Assembly (NCBI GenBank): GCA_900553815.1 | Contig: USEY01000012.1 | Span: forward strand, 1 to 58,033 | DNA length: 58,033 nt | Direction: 5' to 3' | Origin: an uncultured Bacteroides sp. | Lineage (GTDB): Bacteria; Bacteroidota; Bacteroidia; Bacteroidales; Bacteroidaceae | Shown: positions 1-8,377 of the stretch, piece after piece | How positions within the stretch are numbered: position 1 is the first letter of the stretch | Layout of the letters: each line of letters starts with the position of its first letter | Program-made: the position numbers and the translations under genes | Notes under the pieces: model-generated | What the model was told of the DNA's origin: nothing | Database searches by the model: none | The model's input: the letters and a program-made list of their open reading frames with translations, nothing else

Positions 1-235
1 ATCGCATAATCAGGAAGAAAATTTCAACAATAACAAATTTTAAGAGACACTAGTGATGTCCGGATTTATTTCTTTATTGGCTTATGTTGGATGTTGGTAG
101 TTAGCTGGGTTGTGCCGGTGGAGTGGCGGTTCTGTTGGAGTGATTGTGGTTTTCTGTGTAGGGGTAGAAACTGAAGGCTGGAGGAAAGAACAAGGGCGAT
201 TGGTGTGGGGAGTGAAAAAATAACGGTTAAAGAGT

Positions 236-267
236 AAAAAATAGAATGCTGATTTTCAGCATTCTAT
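236..267 (-). terminator. Rho-independent terminator of the Nim-like gene
   Basis: A perfect 12-bp inverted repeat (241-252 and 256-267, 3-nt loop) is followed on the minus strand by a run of T (A run at 236-241 on the plus strand). It lies about 190 nt beyond the stop of the minus-strand gene at 457-942, with a repeat array between them. Bases 1-235 show no gene or clear signal. Confidence 0.75.
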
Positions 268-298
268 AAGCGTTTCGTTAACGGCCTATACTTTTGAC

Positions 299-408
299 GA
301 TAGCAGTGGACTTCCAGCACGATAGCAGTTAACACTTTAGCCGATAGCGGTGGACTCCTAACACGATAGCAGTTAACTGCTATTTCGAAAGGAGTTAACT
401 GCTATCAG
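299..408. repeat. 22-nt phased intergenic array, word GATAGC
   Basis: Four units begin with GATAGC at 299, 321, 343 and 365, exactly 22 nt apart. Units share GATAGC[A/G]GT, two variable bases, then AC, and vary in the second half. The fourth holds the perfect 18-bp palindrome ATAGCAGTTAACTGCTAT (366-383), and an inverted copy of the word (AGTTAACTGCTATC, 393-406) closes the array. The same 18-mer recurs at 44927-44944 and a relative of the inverted word at 4761. The array lies downstream of the minus-strand gene at 457. Function unknown. Confidence 0.85.
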
Positions 409-456
409 ATGAGGTGTTTGACTATGTTTGGAGGACGATAGGTAGACGGTGACGTA

Positions 457-942
457 TTATTGTACCCGCTTGCATTTACCGCTTACTTCCTCTATGTCCA
501 GTCTGATGATTTCTGTGCGGTGAAACGACTTTTCGGCATATTTCAGTCCTATGGTCAGGTCGTTGGGAGAGTACTTTTGAAGCAGTAGTTGCAAAGCCTG
601 CATACGTTCGTCGGCAGGTAGTCCGGTCGTGGCGCGGCATTGCAACACGATGCTTTCGTAGGACGTGGTGAATTGGTTGGAGACTACATGCGTTCGTCCT
701 ACTATGCAGAACGAAACCTCGGGATGGGCAGCTATGCAGCACAATTTCCGGCCTTGGGGCGCACAGTGTATATACAGTGAATCGGCTTCGTTCCATACAT
801 AGTTGACGGGGATTCCGTATGCCTTGCCCGTTTCATCGGTCATTGATAATACGCCATATTCGCCCGTGCGCAGTAGGGTGGTGGCTTCCTCTTCCCGGAG
901 GAGCCGGTCTTGTCTTCTAATCAGGGTGTTGTTGTAGTTCAT
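457..942 (-). CDS. Nim-like pyridoxamine 5'-phosphate oxidase family flavoprotein
   Basis: This 161-residue protein matches the small split-barrel PNPOx-like family that includes 5-nitroimidazole reductases (Nim) of Bacteroides. Visible similarities are the N-terminal GEYGVLSM strand, the GIPVNYVW strand, LYIHCA followed by a basic GRKL stretch, and SFCIVGRTHVV. Nim-type proteins bind flavin and reduce small substrates; resistance cannot be inferred from a chromosomal homologue. Length is normal for the family. The start follows a purine-rich AAAGGA stretch on the minus strand. It is a single gene, apparently ended by the hairpin at 236-267. Confidence 0.8.
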   Translation of the reverse strand: MNYNNTLIRRQDRLLREEEATTLLRTGEYGVLSMTDETGKAYGIPVNYVWNEADSLYIHCAPQGRKLCCIAAHPEVSFCIVGRTHVVSNQFTTSYESIVLQCRATTGLPADERMQALQLLLQKYSPNDLTIGLKYAEKSFHRTEIIRLDIEEVSGKCKRVQ

Positions 943-1061
943 AGTTCCTTTTTTGTGTGCAAAGAAAACAATTTCGCTTTCAGATTGTTCTTTATACTGA
1001 AGATAAAATTCCGCAGCACAGTTAGCGGAACTTAATTTGATAAATTAATGAAGAACGAATT

Positions 1062-1640
1062 ATGAATATGAAGAAAATGTGTATGGCTGCTGTGATGGTG
1101 GCCGGTGGAACGTTGGGTGGTTATGCCCAGCAGGCTGGTGGTGTCAGTGTAAAGCTGCGTGGCCAGGAAGTCAAACTGAGTGGTATGCTGCCGGCAGTGG
1201 GTGCTGAGGCGCCTGACTTTACAGGTGTGGACGGTTCGCTGTCCGATGTATCGTTGAATGGTTTTCGCGGCAAACGTGTAGTGCTGAATATATTTCCCAG
1301 TCTCGATACGCCTACCTGTGCATTGTCGGTAAGGCAGTTCAACCAGATGGCTGCTTCGTTGCCCAATACGGTCATTCTGGCAGTTTCGATGGACTTGCCG
1401 TTTGCGCAGAAGCGCTTTTGCAGTGTAGAGGGCATTGAGAATGTGGTGCCACTGTCTGTCTTCCGCAATCCCGAGTTTGCCGAACGCTATGGTGTATTGC
1501 AGGTCAGTGGACCTTTGCATGGGCTGCTGGCACGAGCAGTGGTAGTGGTTGGTGCGGATGGCAAGGTAGAGTATACACAGCTGGTGGGCGAGATTTCGGA
1601 AGAACCCGACTACAAGGCAGTGATGGAAGCTCTGAAGTAG
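1062..1640 (+). CDS. tpx: thiol peroxidase with an N-terminal signal peptide
   Basis: A 2-Cys peroxiredoxin of the Tpx class, which reduces hydrogen peroxide and alkyl hydroperoxides with thioredoxin-type reductants. The peroxidatic cysteine lies in SLDTPTCALS and the resolving cysteine in KRFCSVEG, both in family positions. At 192 residues it is about 25 longer than the usual cytoplasmic protein. The extra N-terminus (lysines, a hydrophobic run, then GGYAQQ) reads as a cleavable signal peptide, so this form probably acts in the periplasm. A second in-frame ATG at 1068 would also keep the signal sequence. It appears monocistronic. Confidence 0.88.
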   Translation: MNMKKMCMAAVMVAGGTLGGYAQQAGGVSVKLRGQEVKLSGMLPAVGAEAPDFTGVDGSLSDVSLNGFRGKRVVLNIFPSLDTPTCALSVRQFNQMAASLPNTVILAVSMDLPFAQKRFCSVEGIENVVPLSVFRNPEFAERYGVLQVSGPLHGLLARAVVVVGADGKVEYTQLVGEISEEPDYKAVMEALK

Positions 1641-1712
1641 CAGTCTGAGCATAAGGCATGAAATGAGTTTATATAATATAATGTGTGTCTGTCTAAAAGA
1701 AATTTGATTTTC

Positions 1713-1743
1713 TTTGTACTTCTGCTGTAAAGCTCTATATTTG
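1713..1743 (+). promoter_or_regulatory. Bacteroides-type promoter of the Nudix regulator gene
   Basis: TTTG at 1713-1716 and TATATTTG at 1736-1743 are separated by 19 nt, an exact fit to the -33/-7 consensus of the Bacteroides primary sigma factor. The predicted transcript starts near 1750, inside the palindrome described in the next entry. Confidence 0.8.
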
Positions 1744-1770
1744 CGTAGATAATACGCAGTATGGAGCTTT
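1729..1770. promoter_or_regulatory. nested palindrome: operator or terminator at the Nudix promoter
   Basis: TGCGTA (1742-1747) and TACGCA (1753-1758) form a dyad with a GATAA centre, nested within a second inverted pair, AAAGCTC (1729-1735) and GAGCTTT (1764-1770). The inner dyad begins inside the -7 box and covers the predicted start site, the expected place for a repressor operator. The outer arm runs into TTTTTT, so as RNA it could also be a terminator for upstream transcription. Both readings fit; autoregulation by the adjacent NrtR-like gene is inference. Confidence 0.6.
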
Positions 1771-1819
1771 TTTATGTTTGTGGCTCACCTGCTGTAGCAA
1801 AGTGGATGAAACAAGAACG

Positions 1820-2512
1820 ATGGAAGATTTGAAGTACGCATACAAGTATCCGCATCCGTCGGTCACTACCGACTGTGTGATATTCGGCTTCGACGGCGTA
1901 CGCCTGAAGGTATTGTTGGTGGAGCGTGGTGTTGAACCTTATAAGGGATATTGGGCCTTTCCGGGCGGATTCATGCAGATAGACGAGACGGCTGAAGAAG
2001 GTGCGCGGCGTGAGCTGAAGGAGGAAACCGGGCTGGAGACAGCCTTCATGGAACAACTGCACACCTTTACCGCAGTGGACCGCGACCCTCGTGAGCGGGT
2101 AGTGACCATTGCATTCTATGCCTTGGTGAAGATAGCCGAGGTGAAGGGAGGCGATGACGCTGCTAAAGCCTCTTGGTTTGCACTGGATGAGATTCCGCGG
2201 TTGGCCTTCGACCATGACCAGATATTGCGTGTGGCCATAGGGCGGTTGAAAGAGAAAATTCATTTTGAACCGGTAGGTTTTGAATTGCTTCCTCAGGAAT
2301 TTACCATGACCGAGCTGCAAAGACTGTATGAAGCCATTTTGGGGGTGAAGTTTGACCGGCGCAATTTCTATAAAAAGATGCTGAAAACCGGTTTGCTGAT
2401 GCAGGCCGACCGTTTGGCAGTACGTGCCGGCTCGCGCACACCTATTTATTATAGGTTCGATACCAACCGCTACAGCGAACTGAAGAAGGAGGGCTTTAGG
2501 CTGGAATTCTGA
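1820..2512 (+). CDS. NrtR-like Nudix domain / winged-helix regulator
   Basis: A 230-residue protein with an N-terminal Nudix domain and a C-terminal winged-helix region, the layout of NrtR-type regulators (NAD metabolism or sugar control; the Bacteroides arabinose regulator AraR is built this way). The Nudix box is complete: GFMQIDE, then REL and EETGL at the right spacing, so hydrolase activity on a nucleotide such as ADP-ribose is not excluded. The C-terminus carries SRTPIYYRFD, typical of the subfamily. I chose the ATG at 1820 over an upstream TTG because the conserved sequence begins there. It has its own promoter and palindrome and is followed by an unrelated gene, so its target pathway is unknown. 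Confidence 0.82.
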   Translation: MEDLKYAYKYPHPSVTTDCVIFGFDGVRLKVLLVERGVEPYKGYWAFPGGFMQIDETAEEGARRELKEETGLETAFMEQLHTFTAVDRDPRERVVTIAFYALVKIAEVKGGDDAAKASWFALDEIPRLAFDHDQILRVAIGRLKEKIHFEPVGFELLPQEFTMTELQRLYEAILGVKFDRRNFYKKMLKTGLLMQADRLAVRAGSRTPIYYRFDTNRYSELKKEGFRLEF

Positions 2513-2576
2513 CGTAAAACTGCTGCCGGCAGTTTGTTGGCAGAACTACTGCAAATATAAATCGCTAAAAACAGGA

Positions 2577-4355
2577 ATGATTATGACAGGATTGATTATC
2601 TCTACTACGGTGCTCGTGGCAGCTTTGATTCTTTCTCTGTGGTTTTATATCAGCAGGAAGAAGAAGCAAGGACCTGCGGCAGCACTTTCGGGTAAAGGCC
2701 GGGAGGCCATGAGCTTGTTGCAGCAATGGCTTAAGGAGCTCAATTGTACCTACCAGGTGGATAAGGATGGCGATGATTCCATGGTTCACTTTGACTATCA
2801 GAGCGGACATTTTCAGGCTTTGCTCACTAAGGACAGTGAAGTGGTTACGCTTCGCTACCTGTTTATTTATACCACCGAACTGGAAAAGTTGCAGGTAGCG
2901 CGCACGGTTTGCAACAGTCTGAGCACCAGGGTCGATATGCTGAAGCTGGTTTATAGCCTGGGGCGTGAGAAGAATGAAGTGTATGTGCACATACTGGCTG
3001 ATATCCCTTTGTCGGCCGGTGCTGCCGGACTGAAGGAACTGTTCAAGGAAGTGCTGACACGCTGTTTCAGTACGCAGTTCCTGTTTATGCGCGAGTTTGA
3101 CGAGGAGGTAAAGCGTTGCAAGGAGGCAGGAACGGAGGATTTTGAAAATTCACTTGCAGTACATAAGCGGGCTCTCTTCTTATTGCGCGAGCAGGAGTTT
3201 TCACATCAGTCTGTTGAGGCGAGGTTACGTTCCGATGCCGGTCAGGCGCTGACGTTGGGACGTCTGTTGAGTGTCGTTTTTAATCGGACCGGAGTGAGCC
3301 TGTCCAAGCTGGTGGTGACCGACGCTGATGGCCGTGTACAGGTACTGACCGAGAATTTGCAGGAATATGATTTGCTCAGCTCTTTTATTGAGTCCGGGTC
3401 AGAAGGAAGCGAACCAACGTTTAAGGAATCTGACATTATGATGCAGGTATCTTTTTCTACGTCCGATGGAATCCAGAACGTATTGCTTATAAGTCTGAGA
3501 CCCGATGGCTGTACGGATACTACTTGTTATGTTCGGGTCACCTGTTGTATTCCGGCGCTTGGCACCAATATCAATGTTTCGTTGGGTAGTGAGAACAATC
3601 AGCCGCATACGTTCAGTTTGCTTGTGGCCTATGACCTGCGGCCGGCAGAAAAGCAGTTGCAGGAGTTTGAGTATATGTGGCAGGATGCGAAAGATAAGAT
3701 AGCCGCCGGAAAAGAGGAGGAGATGAGCAATGAACAGTGGCTGATGGCTGGTGCCGACAATGGCAATGTGGCTCAGGCTCTGTATCGTGGCAGCCAGTTG
3801 ATGCACAGTGAGCGTTACTATGAGGCATTGCTCTATCTGGAGAATGCTTATGACGGTTTGCAGTCTCGTTTTTATACGTTGGGCAATTCGCAAAAGGAGC
3901 GTTTCTATGAGCTGTGTTATTATATTGGATTCTGCTACTGTGAGTTGAGGCTCTATGAACGGGCTTACTATTATCTGGATATTGTGTTCCAGTTGAACAG
4001 AATTGCATATACGCAGGAATATGTCAACTGTTTGGCCAATGCCGGTGATTTTCGTGCGCTCTATGTCATTGACCGCTTGTTGGCTGAACTTCAAAAGACG
4101 GAAAACGGGAAGGAGGCCGACGAAGAGGAAGAAGATGAGCCTAAGGAAGACGCTTCGCTACGCAATTTTATTAATTTCCTTCGCCGGCGCAGAGGTTATG
4201 TCCTTATTGAGTTAGGGCGACTGGATGAGGCCGAAGAAATTTTTAAGGCAATGCTGGACGAGCCTGGTAACAGCGATTATGCGCTGGAAGAGCTTGCATA
4301 CATTCAGCGGTTGAAAGAAGAGGTTGACAAGGGGAAAGAGAAAGACTGCCCCTGA
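2577..4355 (+). CDS. membrane-anchored tetratricopeptide repeat protein, function unknown
   Basis: This 592-residue protein starts with one transmembrane helix (about residues 4-25) followed by the basic stretch SRKKK, so the rest should lie in the cytoplasm. Residues about 40-350 form an alpha/beta region I do not recognise. Residues about 395-590 hold helical TPR-like repeats, for example around ALLYLENAYDGL and GRLDEAEEIFKAML, split by an acidic linker (DEEEEDEPKED). TPR arrays usually serve protein-protein contacts. The small gene at 4398 follows after 42 nt and is probably co-transcribed. No enzymatic motif is visible. Confidence 0.7.
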   Translation: MIMTGLIISTTVLVAALILSLWFYISRKKKQGPAAALSGKGREAMSLLQQWLKELNCTYQVDKDGDDSMVHFDYQSGHFQALLTKDSEVVTLRYLFIYTTELEKLQVARTVCNSLSTRVDMLKLVYSLGREKNEVYVHILADIPLSAGAAGLKELFKEVLTRCFSTQFLFMREFDEEVKRCKEAGTEDFENSLAVHKRALFLLREQEFSHQSVEARLRSDAGQALTLGRLLSVVFNRTGVSLSKLVVTDADGRVQVLTENLQEYDLLSSFIESGSEGSEPTFKESDIMMQVSFSTSDGIQNVLLISLRPDGCTDTTCYVRVTCCIPALGTNINVSLGSENNQPHTFSLLVAYDLRPAEKQLQEFEYMWQDAKDKIAAGKEEEMSNEQWLMAGADNGNVAQALYRGSQLMHSERYYEALLYLENAYDGLQSRFYTLGNSQKERFYELCYYIGFCYCELRLYERAYYYLDIVFQLNRIAYTQEYVNCLANAGDFRALYVIDRLLAELQKTENGKEADEEEEDEPKEDASLRNFINFLRRRRGYVLIELGRLDEAEEIFKAMLDEPGNSDYALEELAYIQRLKEEVDKGKEKDCP

Positions 4356-4397
4356 TTACAGTCTGTGGTTGGAAAATTATTGTATGGTAGTATAGAT

Positions 4398-4697
4398 ATG
4401 AAAGATCAGATACGTTTGCTTAGAGATTGCATCAACCATGATATTCCCGCCGTGGTATTTCAGGGAGATGATAGTTGTGCTGCTGAAATTTTGGAAGCGG
4501 CAAAGGTGATTTATGCCCGTCATGGTTGTACACCGGAGTTTCTTTATGACTGGCAGTTGCTGATTAATGAAGTAAAGGCTTATCAGTCCGAGTGTCCTTC
4601 CCGTGTGAAACTTCCGAAGTTGTCTCCGGTGGAAATGGAATTAATCCGCGATGAAATGAGATTGAAGGGAGCGGATGAGTTGAAACAGACGGAGTAA
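4398..4697 (+). CDS. small conserved-looking protein of unknown function
   Basis: A 99-residue soluble protein beginning MKDQIRLL. It is rich in charged residues, has no signal peptide or membrane segment, and shows no motif I recognise. The ATG at 4398 is preferred over upstream in-frame alternatives because of its position after an A/T-rich leader. It sits 42 nt behind the TPR gene and may be its partner. It is followed by more than 1 kb of non-coding repeat DNA. Confidence 0.6.
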   Translation: MKDQIRLLRDCINHDIPAVVFQGDDSCAAEILEAAKVIYARHGCTPEFLYDWQLLINEVKAYQSECPSRVKLPKLSPVEMELIRDEMRLKGADELKQTE

Positions 4698-4760
4698 ATC
4701 AGAACTGCGTTTTTTTGGTGGATGCGGTCAGCTGGAGTTGTATTAAGAGCCATGAAGTAA

Positions 4761-4826
4761 GGAGTTAACTGCTAGCGACCGGGGAGTGGACTGCTAACGA
4801 CAGAGGAGTACACTACTGTCATTTAC
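4761..4826. repeat. 22-nt phased array, word GGAGT
   Basis: Three units begin with GGAGT at 4761, 4783 and 4805 (step 22). The word GGAGTTAACTGCTA is the reverse complement of the one at 299-408. Units differ at the two bases inside GTnnAC (GTTAAC, GTGGAC, GTACAC). It is the first of three arrays placed end to end in the gap between the convergent genes ending at 4697 and 5758. Confidence 0.8.
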
Positions 4827-4828
4827 AC

Positions 4829-4904
4829 TTACGGCTGCATCGGTTGACGGATACGGCTGCGTTGGGCGACAGATACGGCTGCGTGAGATAACGCAGCCGT
4901 ATCT
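4829..4904. repeat. 22-nt phased array, word TACGGCTGC, closing in a 14-bp hairpin
   Basis: [A/T]TACGGCTGC begins at 4829, 4851 and 4873, two exact 22-nt steps. The third unit forms a perfect 14-bp inverted repeat with the following sequence (4871-4884 and 4891-4904, 6-nt loop). The word is unrelated to the arrays on either side. The hairpin could terminate or stabilise transcripts, though no T run follows it. Confidence 0.82.
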
Positions 4905-4912
4905 GTTTCCGT

Positions 4913-4976
4913 AAAGTCCATGTTTAGCCTGCCAAAGTCCATAGTTAGCGTGCTAAAATCCCTGTTTAGCAGTAGC
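4913..4976. repeat. 21-nt phased array, word AAAGTCC
   Basis: Three units with cores AAAGTCC, AAAGTCC and AAAATCC align at 4913, 4934 and 4955, a 21-nt step. The second half of each unit contains [G/T]TTAGC. It directly follows the hairpin that ends at 4904. Function unknown. Confidence 0.72.
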
Positions 4977-5671
4977 AGAAAGGGAGTGCAGGTGCTGAAA
5001 TTCTGTCGCGCCATCCGAGGGGGCTTGTCGCTTTCTTCTATTCAGCATGAAAAATATAGGAAAGAAACGTAAAAGTACATCTTTCACCGTACGGAATATA
5101 CTTTTCTCGTTTGAAGTTTCACGCCTTCACGGTAGGAAGTAATTTGTTGTCAAATAGATAAATACGGTGAAAGATGCACTCGGAAATATCATTCACGCTA
5201 CTGAGCAGTCGAATGCGTGTGTGTTGCTATGGAATAGGATGTGTATTCATCCCTCACCTGATGCGATGTTTTGTGGCTACATGGTGTACCACGCCTTAAA
5301 ATGAAATAGCTTTCACAGCATTCACTTGATAAACAGGATGATATGGTGAGTGAAGATCGGAAATGGAATATTATGCAGGCTGGAGTGAAGCGATGCTTCA
5401 CGTCTCAACCGGGGACACGCTAACATTTGATTCCTTACCAGTACCTTTCACTGCAACCTGCTTGTTTCCAGCGCTTAACGGTGAAACTTCACCGGAATAA
5501 CTTTTTCTTTCTTTCTTTGTGAAAGCTTATTTTCTTTCACCATTCTCACAAGAAATATCTGGCTTCCCTTGATGAAGGCTTTCTGATTTTATGTCTTTAG
5601 CCTTCTATGTGGGTTGCACTTTAGCATTATCATGGTTTACCTATGAGTCGGTCTTATCGTGACAGGGCAAT
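4977..5671. other. non-coding gap with scattered TTCAC/GTGAA words
   Basis: No convincing gene lies here. The stretch is dotted with TTCAC and its complement GTGAA, including a perfect 14-bp inverted repeat (5078-5091 and 5163-5176) and small palindromes such as GGTGAAACTTCACC near 5481. No constant step is visible, so it may be a decayed relative of the phased arrays or simply composition. Confidence 0.4.
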
Positions 5672-5725
5672 CAAAAAAAACGGCATCAAAGGGTGCAAGT
5701 TGATTTTGCTTTCCCCTTGATGCCG
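5672..5725 (-). terminator. terminator of the rprX-rprY operon
   Basis: Inverted arms CGGCATCAAAGGG (5681-5693) and CCCCTTGATGCCG (5713-5725) form a strong stem. On the minus strand it is followed by eight T (A run 5673-5680), a classical Rho-independent terminator 32 nt downstream of the rprY stop. Confidence 0.9.
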
Positions 5726-5757
5726 CTTTAGTATGACATCTATAGTTTTCCTTTCAG

Positions 5758-6456
5758 TTATTCAGCTTCAGGAGTGATGAGCTTGTAGCCCTTACCATGA
5801 ATGTTGATGATTTCGATGGAAGGATCTTCTTTCAGATGTTTGCGCAGCTTGGTGATATAAACATCCATGCTTCGTGCATTGAAATAGTTATCGTCAATCC
5901 AGATAGTTTTCAAGGCAAAGTCGCGTTGCAGGATTTCATTGGCATGGGCACAAAGCAATCCCAGCAATTCAGACTCCTTGGTAGTAAGTTTGGTTTGCTT
6001 CTCCGGAGTTGAGAGGATTTGCTTTTGCGTGTCAAAAGTAAACTTGCCAATCTTGTAGATGTTGCTTTCCTTGTTCTTCTTTCCGCGCACACGTCTCAAG
6101 ATGGCTTCAATTCGAAGTGTTAACTCTTCCATACTGAAGGGTTTGGTAATATAGTCGTCTGCACCAATCTTGAAGCCTTCCAGAATATCTTCTTTCAGTG
6201 TCTTGGCTGTCAGGAATATGATGGGAATTTCGGCATTGGCAGCACGTACTTCCTGAGCCAGTGTAAATCCATCCTTTTTGGGCATCATTACGTCAAATAC
6301 GCACAAGTCGTATTTGTTTTTCAAGAAAGCTTTGTATCCAGCCTCTCCATCGGGTTGTAACTCGGCTGCGTAGCCCTTTGCCTGCAAATATTCTCTTAAC
6401 AGCATGCCAAGATTTTCATCATCTTCGCACAATAAAATTCGTAACTTTTCGTCCAT
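5758..6456 (-). CDS. rprY: OmpR-family response regulator RprY
   Basis: A 232-residue regulator with an N-terminal receiver (acidic pair in LLCEDDENLG, phospho-acceptor Asp in CVFDVMMPKKDG, conserved Lys in DYITKPFSMEEL) and a C-terminal OmpR winged helix (RSMDVYITKLRKHL, IHGKGYKL). It closely resembles RprY of Bacteroides fragilis, partner of RprX. The start MDEKLRIL (6456) leaves one base after the kinase stop; an alternative ATG at 6465 would overlap it. The genes are clearly co-transcribed, kinase first, and end at the strong terminator at 5672-5725. Target genes are not evident here. Confidence 0.93.
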   Translation of the reverse strand: MDEKLRILLCEDDENLGMLLREYLQAKGYAAELQPDGEAGYKAFLKNKYDLCVFDVMMPKKDGFTLAQEVRAANAEIPIIFLTAKTLKEDILEGFKIGADDYITKPFSMEELTLRIEAILRRVRGKKNKESNIYKIGKFTFDTQKQILSTPEKQTKLTTKESELLGLLCAHANEILQRDFALKTIWIDDNYFNARSMDVYITKLRKHLKEDPSIEIINIHGKGYKLITPEAE

Positions 6457-6457
6457 A

Positions 6458-7996
6458 TCAATCATTTTTTAATAAAGGTAATGCAATAATAAATTTAGTT
6501 CCTACGTTAATTTCGCTTTCGGCTCTGATGCTGCCTTTATGGTCCTGGATAATTTTCTTCACATAGGCCAGTCCCAGTCCGAAGCCTTTCACGTCGTGCA
6601 GGTTTCCAGTATGCACGCGATAGAATTTCTCAAATATCTTTTTCAGGTTTTCCTTTTTGATGCCGATACCGTTGTCTTGTATCGAAATCATCAGTTTACC
6701 TGGTTCGTTCCATGTTTTCACCATCAGTTGCAAGTCGGTATCCGGTCGCTTGTATTTTACCGCATTGTCCATTAAGTTGAATATCACATTGGTTATGTGC
6801 ATTTCATCGGCAAAAATGGTAGCGTCTGTCGCTTTGAGCTCCGAATCAATCTTACCGTTATATCGTTCTACCTTCAGAGCGAAAGTATTGATGACACCCT
6901 TTATGAGTTCATTGGCATCAATCTCCTTTCTCTTCAAGGTAGCTTTCTGCCTGTCAAACATAGACATCTGAAGCACCTTTTCTACTTGGAACCGCAGTCG
7001 TTTGGTTTCATCGTTGATGACACCGGATATATGCTGGAACATGGCCGGCGACTTGCCTACGGCCGGGTCGTTCAGCATCTGGGCTGCCAGCGAAATGGTC
7101 GAGATTGGCGTCTTGAACTCATGTGTCATGTTGTTGATAAAGTCATTCTTCATTTCTGTCAGTTTCTTCTGACGGAACACAATATATATTGTGAAGATGA
7201 ATGTTATCAGCAGTATGAACGTAAATATCATCGACGGAATCATGAACGACACGGAACTGAAGATATAGTCTCGTTTTCCGGGGAAGTGTACCTTTACGAT
7301 ACTCATTCGTGCCGGAGGATCGTTCAGGAAAAGGGGTTGGGTATAGGAACTTTCGTTTCCTTGGTCGCTGTAGTCCGAACAGCGATATACTTCTCTTCCG
7401 TCTCGGTCGATGACCTTGAAATGATATTCCAAATCGATACCGTTGTCAACCAGACCGGATTTGATGTATTGGTCAAGGTTCTTGAAGTTGATGCGGTCTT
7501 CAATGGGCTTGTCGCTCGCATGATATATCATCTGCAAAACCACCTCATCCACCAATGCACGCTGATACAAGTAGCGGTTCTTCATCATGTCTGCCAAAGA
7601 GCGCGATGTCTGCGGTATTGTCTTTGTGCCGTGCTTACGTGAAATCATGGCACGTGGTACATTGGTGAAAGTTTTAAGTTCCACCGATGAGTGAACAGTC
7701 CCGTCGGGCGAGGTTATCATAAAGCGTTTCGACCTTATGGATGTATTCCTTTGGTTCTGGAGTTCCCAAGCTTTTTTGTCAGCTTCAGAAAGGTCTTCCC
7801 TTAACCAGCGGTCTACCTCTGCCGATTCCACATCCTTGGAAGCTGCCATCAGGGCACGCTTCACGGATTCATCAAACTGCTCGTTACGCATCTTCACCAT
7901 TTCCTCAATGTAGCTGATTTGCAAGTACAGCAGACTAAGGAAGGAGAGACCCATCACGATGCCTAATATCCATATTGTTGACTTTTTCATAGCCAC
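6458..7996 (-). CDS. rprX: sensor histidine kinase RprX
   Basis: A 512-residue membrane kinase: a transmembrane helix near residues 5-27, a periplasmic sensor of about 220 residues, a second helix (MIFTFILLITFIFTIY), then the kinase core. The phosphorylated His is in NNMTHEFKTPIS; the N box is VIFNLMDNAVKY, with DNGIG and GFGLGLAYV glycine boxes. It should phosphorylate RprY, encoded immediately downstream. The pair was first described in Bacteroides fragilis through effects on outer-membrane protein regulation and tetracycline resistance expression. All catalytic boxes are intact. The signal sensed is unknown. Confidence 0.93.
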   Translation of the reverse strand: MAMKKSTIWILGIVMGLSFLSLLYLQISYIEEMVKMRNEQFDESVKRALMAASKDVESAEVDRWLREDLSEADKKAWELQNQRNTSIRSKRFMITSPDGTVHSSVELKTFTNVPRAMISRKHGTKTIPQTSRSLADMMKNRYLYQRALVDEVVLQMIYHASDKPIEDRINFKNLDQYIKSGLVDNGIDLEYHFKVIDRDGREVYRCSDYSDQGNESSYTQPLFLNDPPARMSIVKVHFPGKRDYIFSSVSFMIPSMIFTFILLITFIFTIYIVFRQKKLTEMKNDFINNMTHEFKTPISTISLAAQMLNDPAVGKSPAMFQHISGVINDETKRLRFQVEKVLQMSMFDRQKATLKRKEIDANELIKGVINTFALKVERYNGKIDSELKATDATIFADEMHITNVIFNLMDNAVKYKRPDTDLQLMVKTWNEPGKLMISIQDNGIGIKKENLKKIFEKFYRVHTGNLHDVKGFGLGLAYVKKIIQDHKGSIRAESEINVGTKFIIALPLLKND

Positions 7997-8377
7997 AAAA
8001 TTAACACTCCCTAATTAACACTCCTAACCCGTTAACCTGATTTAACCGGGTCTTCTCGATAATTAACCGATAACCGTTTTTTAGGTTATGTAATGAACAT
8101 TATAACAAAAGACCAAGACTTTGGTTTGCAAATTTAATAAAAAATTAATCATTCTCCAGCTGTTTTTATTATCAAATTAACTGAATTTTCATAAAAACAC
8201 TTCAATGGCTATCTTTCCCTATCTTTTCTGAGTTAAAGATGGTTACGCTGCAATTCTTTGTTGATAGTAGTATAATACGGCTGCTATAGGCGAAAAGTAA
8301 TGTTATGAGGTGGAAAGAGGGTAGGAGAAGGTGTATTTGTGCAATTCTGTAAATAGAGTTAGAAGTGTGATAATAAC
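7997..8377. other. leader region of rprX with short direct repeats
   Basis: No gene is seen. Next to the rprX start, TTAACACTCC occurs twice (both between 7999 and 8024), followed by GTTAACC and TTTAACCGGG words to 8050. A weak minus-strand -7 match (TAAATTTG, from 8136 to 8129) lacks a good -33 box. The repeated words could be a regulator-binding site, but nothing shows which regulator. The rest is A/T-rich without visible signals. Confidence 0.35.

Noticed and set aside
457..942. Metronidazole resistance determinant
   Set aside because: Nim-like similarity is clear, but chromosomal homologues are common and no insertion-sequence promoter, typical of active nim genes, is seen upstream.
1032..1652. 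Long reading frame antisense to tpx
   Set aside because: The plus-strand frame encodes a complete thiol peroxidase with both active cysteines; the opposite frame has no recognisable motif and reflects codon bias.
1778..1819. Upstream TTG start for the Nudix regulator
   Set aside because: The family sequence starts at the ATG at 1820 and the extra 14 residues (Cys-rich) match nothing.
4829..5014. Minus-strand reading frame across the repeat arrays
   Set aside because: Its product would be translated repeat units with no motif; the 22-nt step also shifts frame at each unit.
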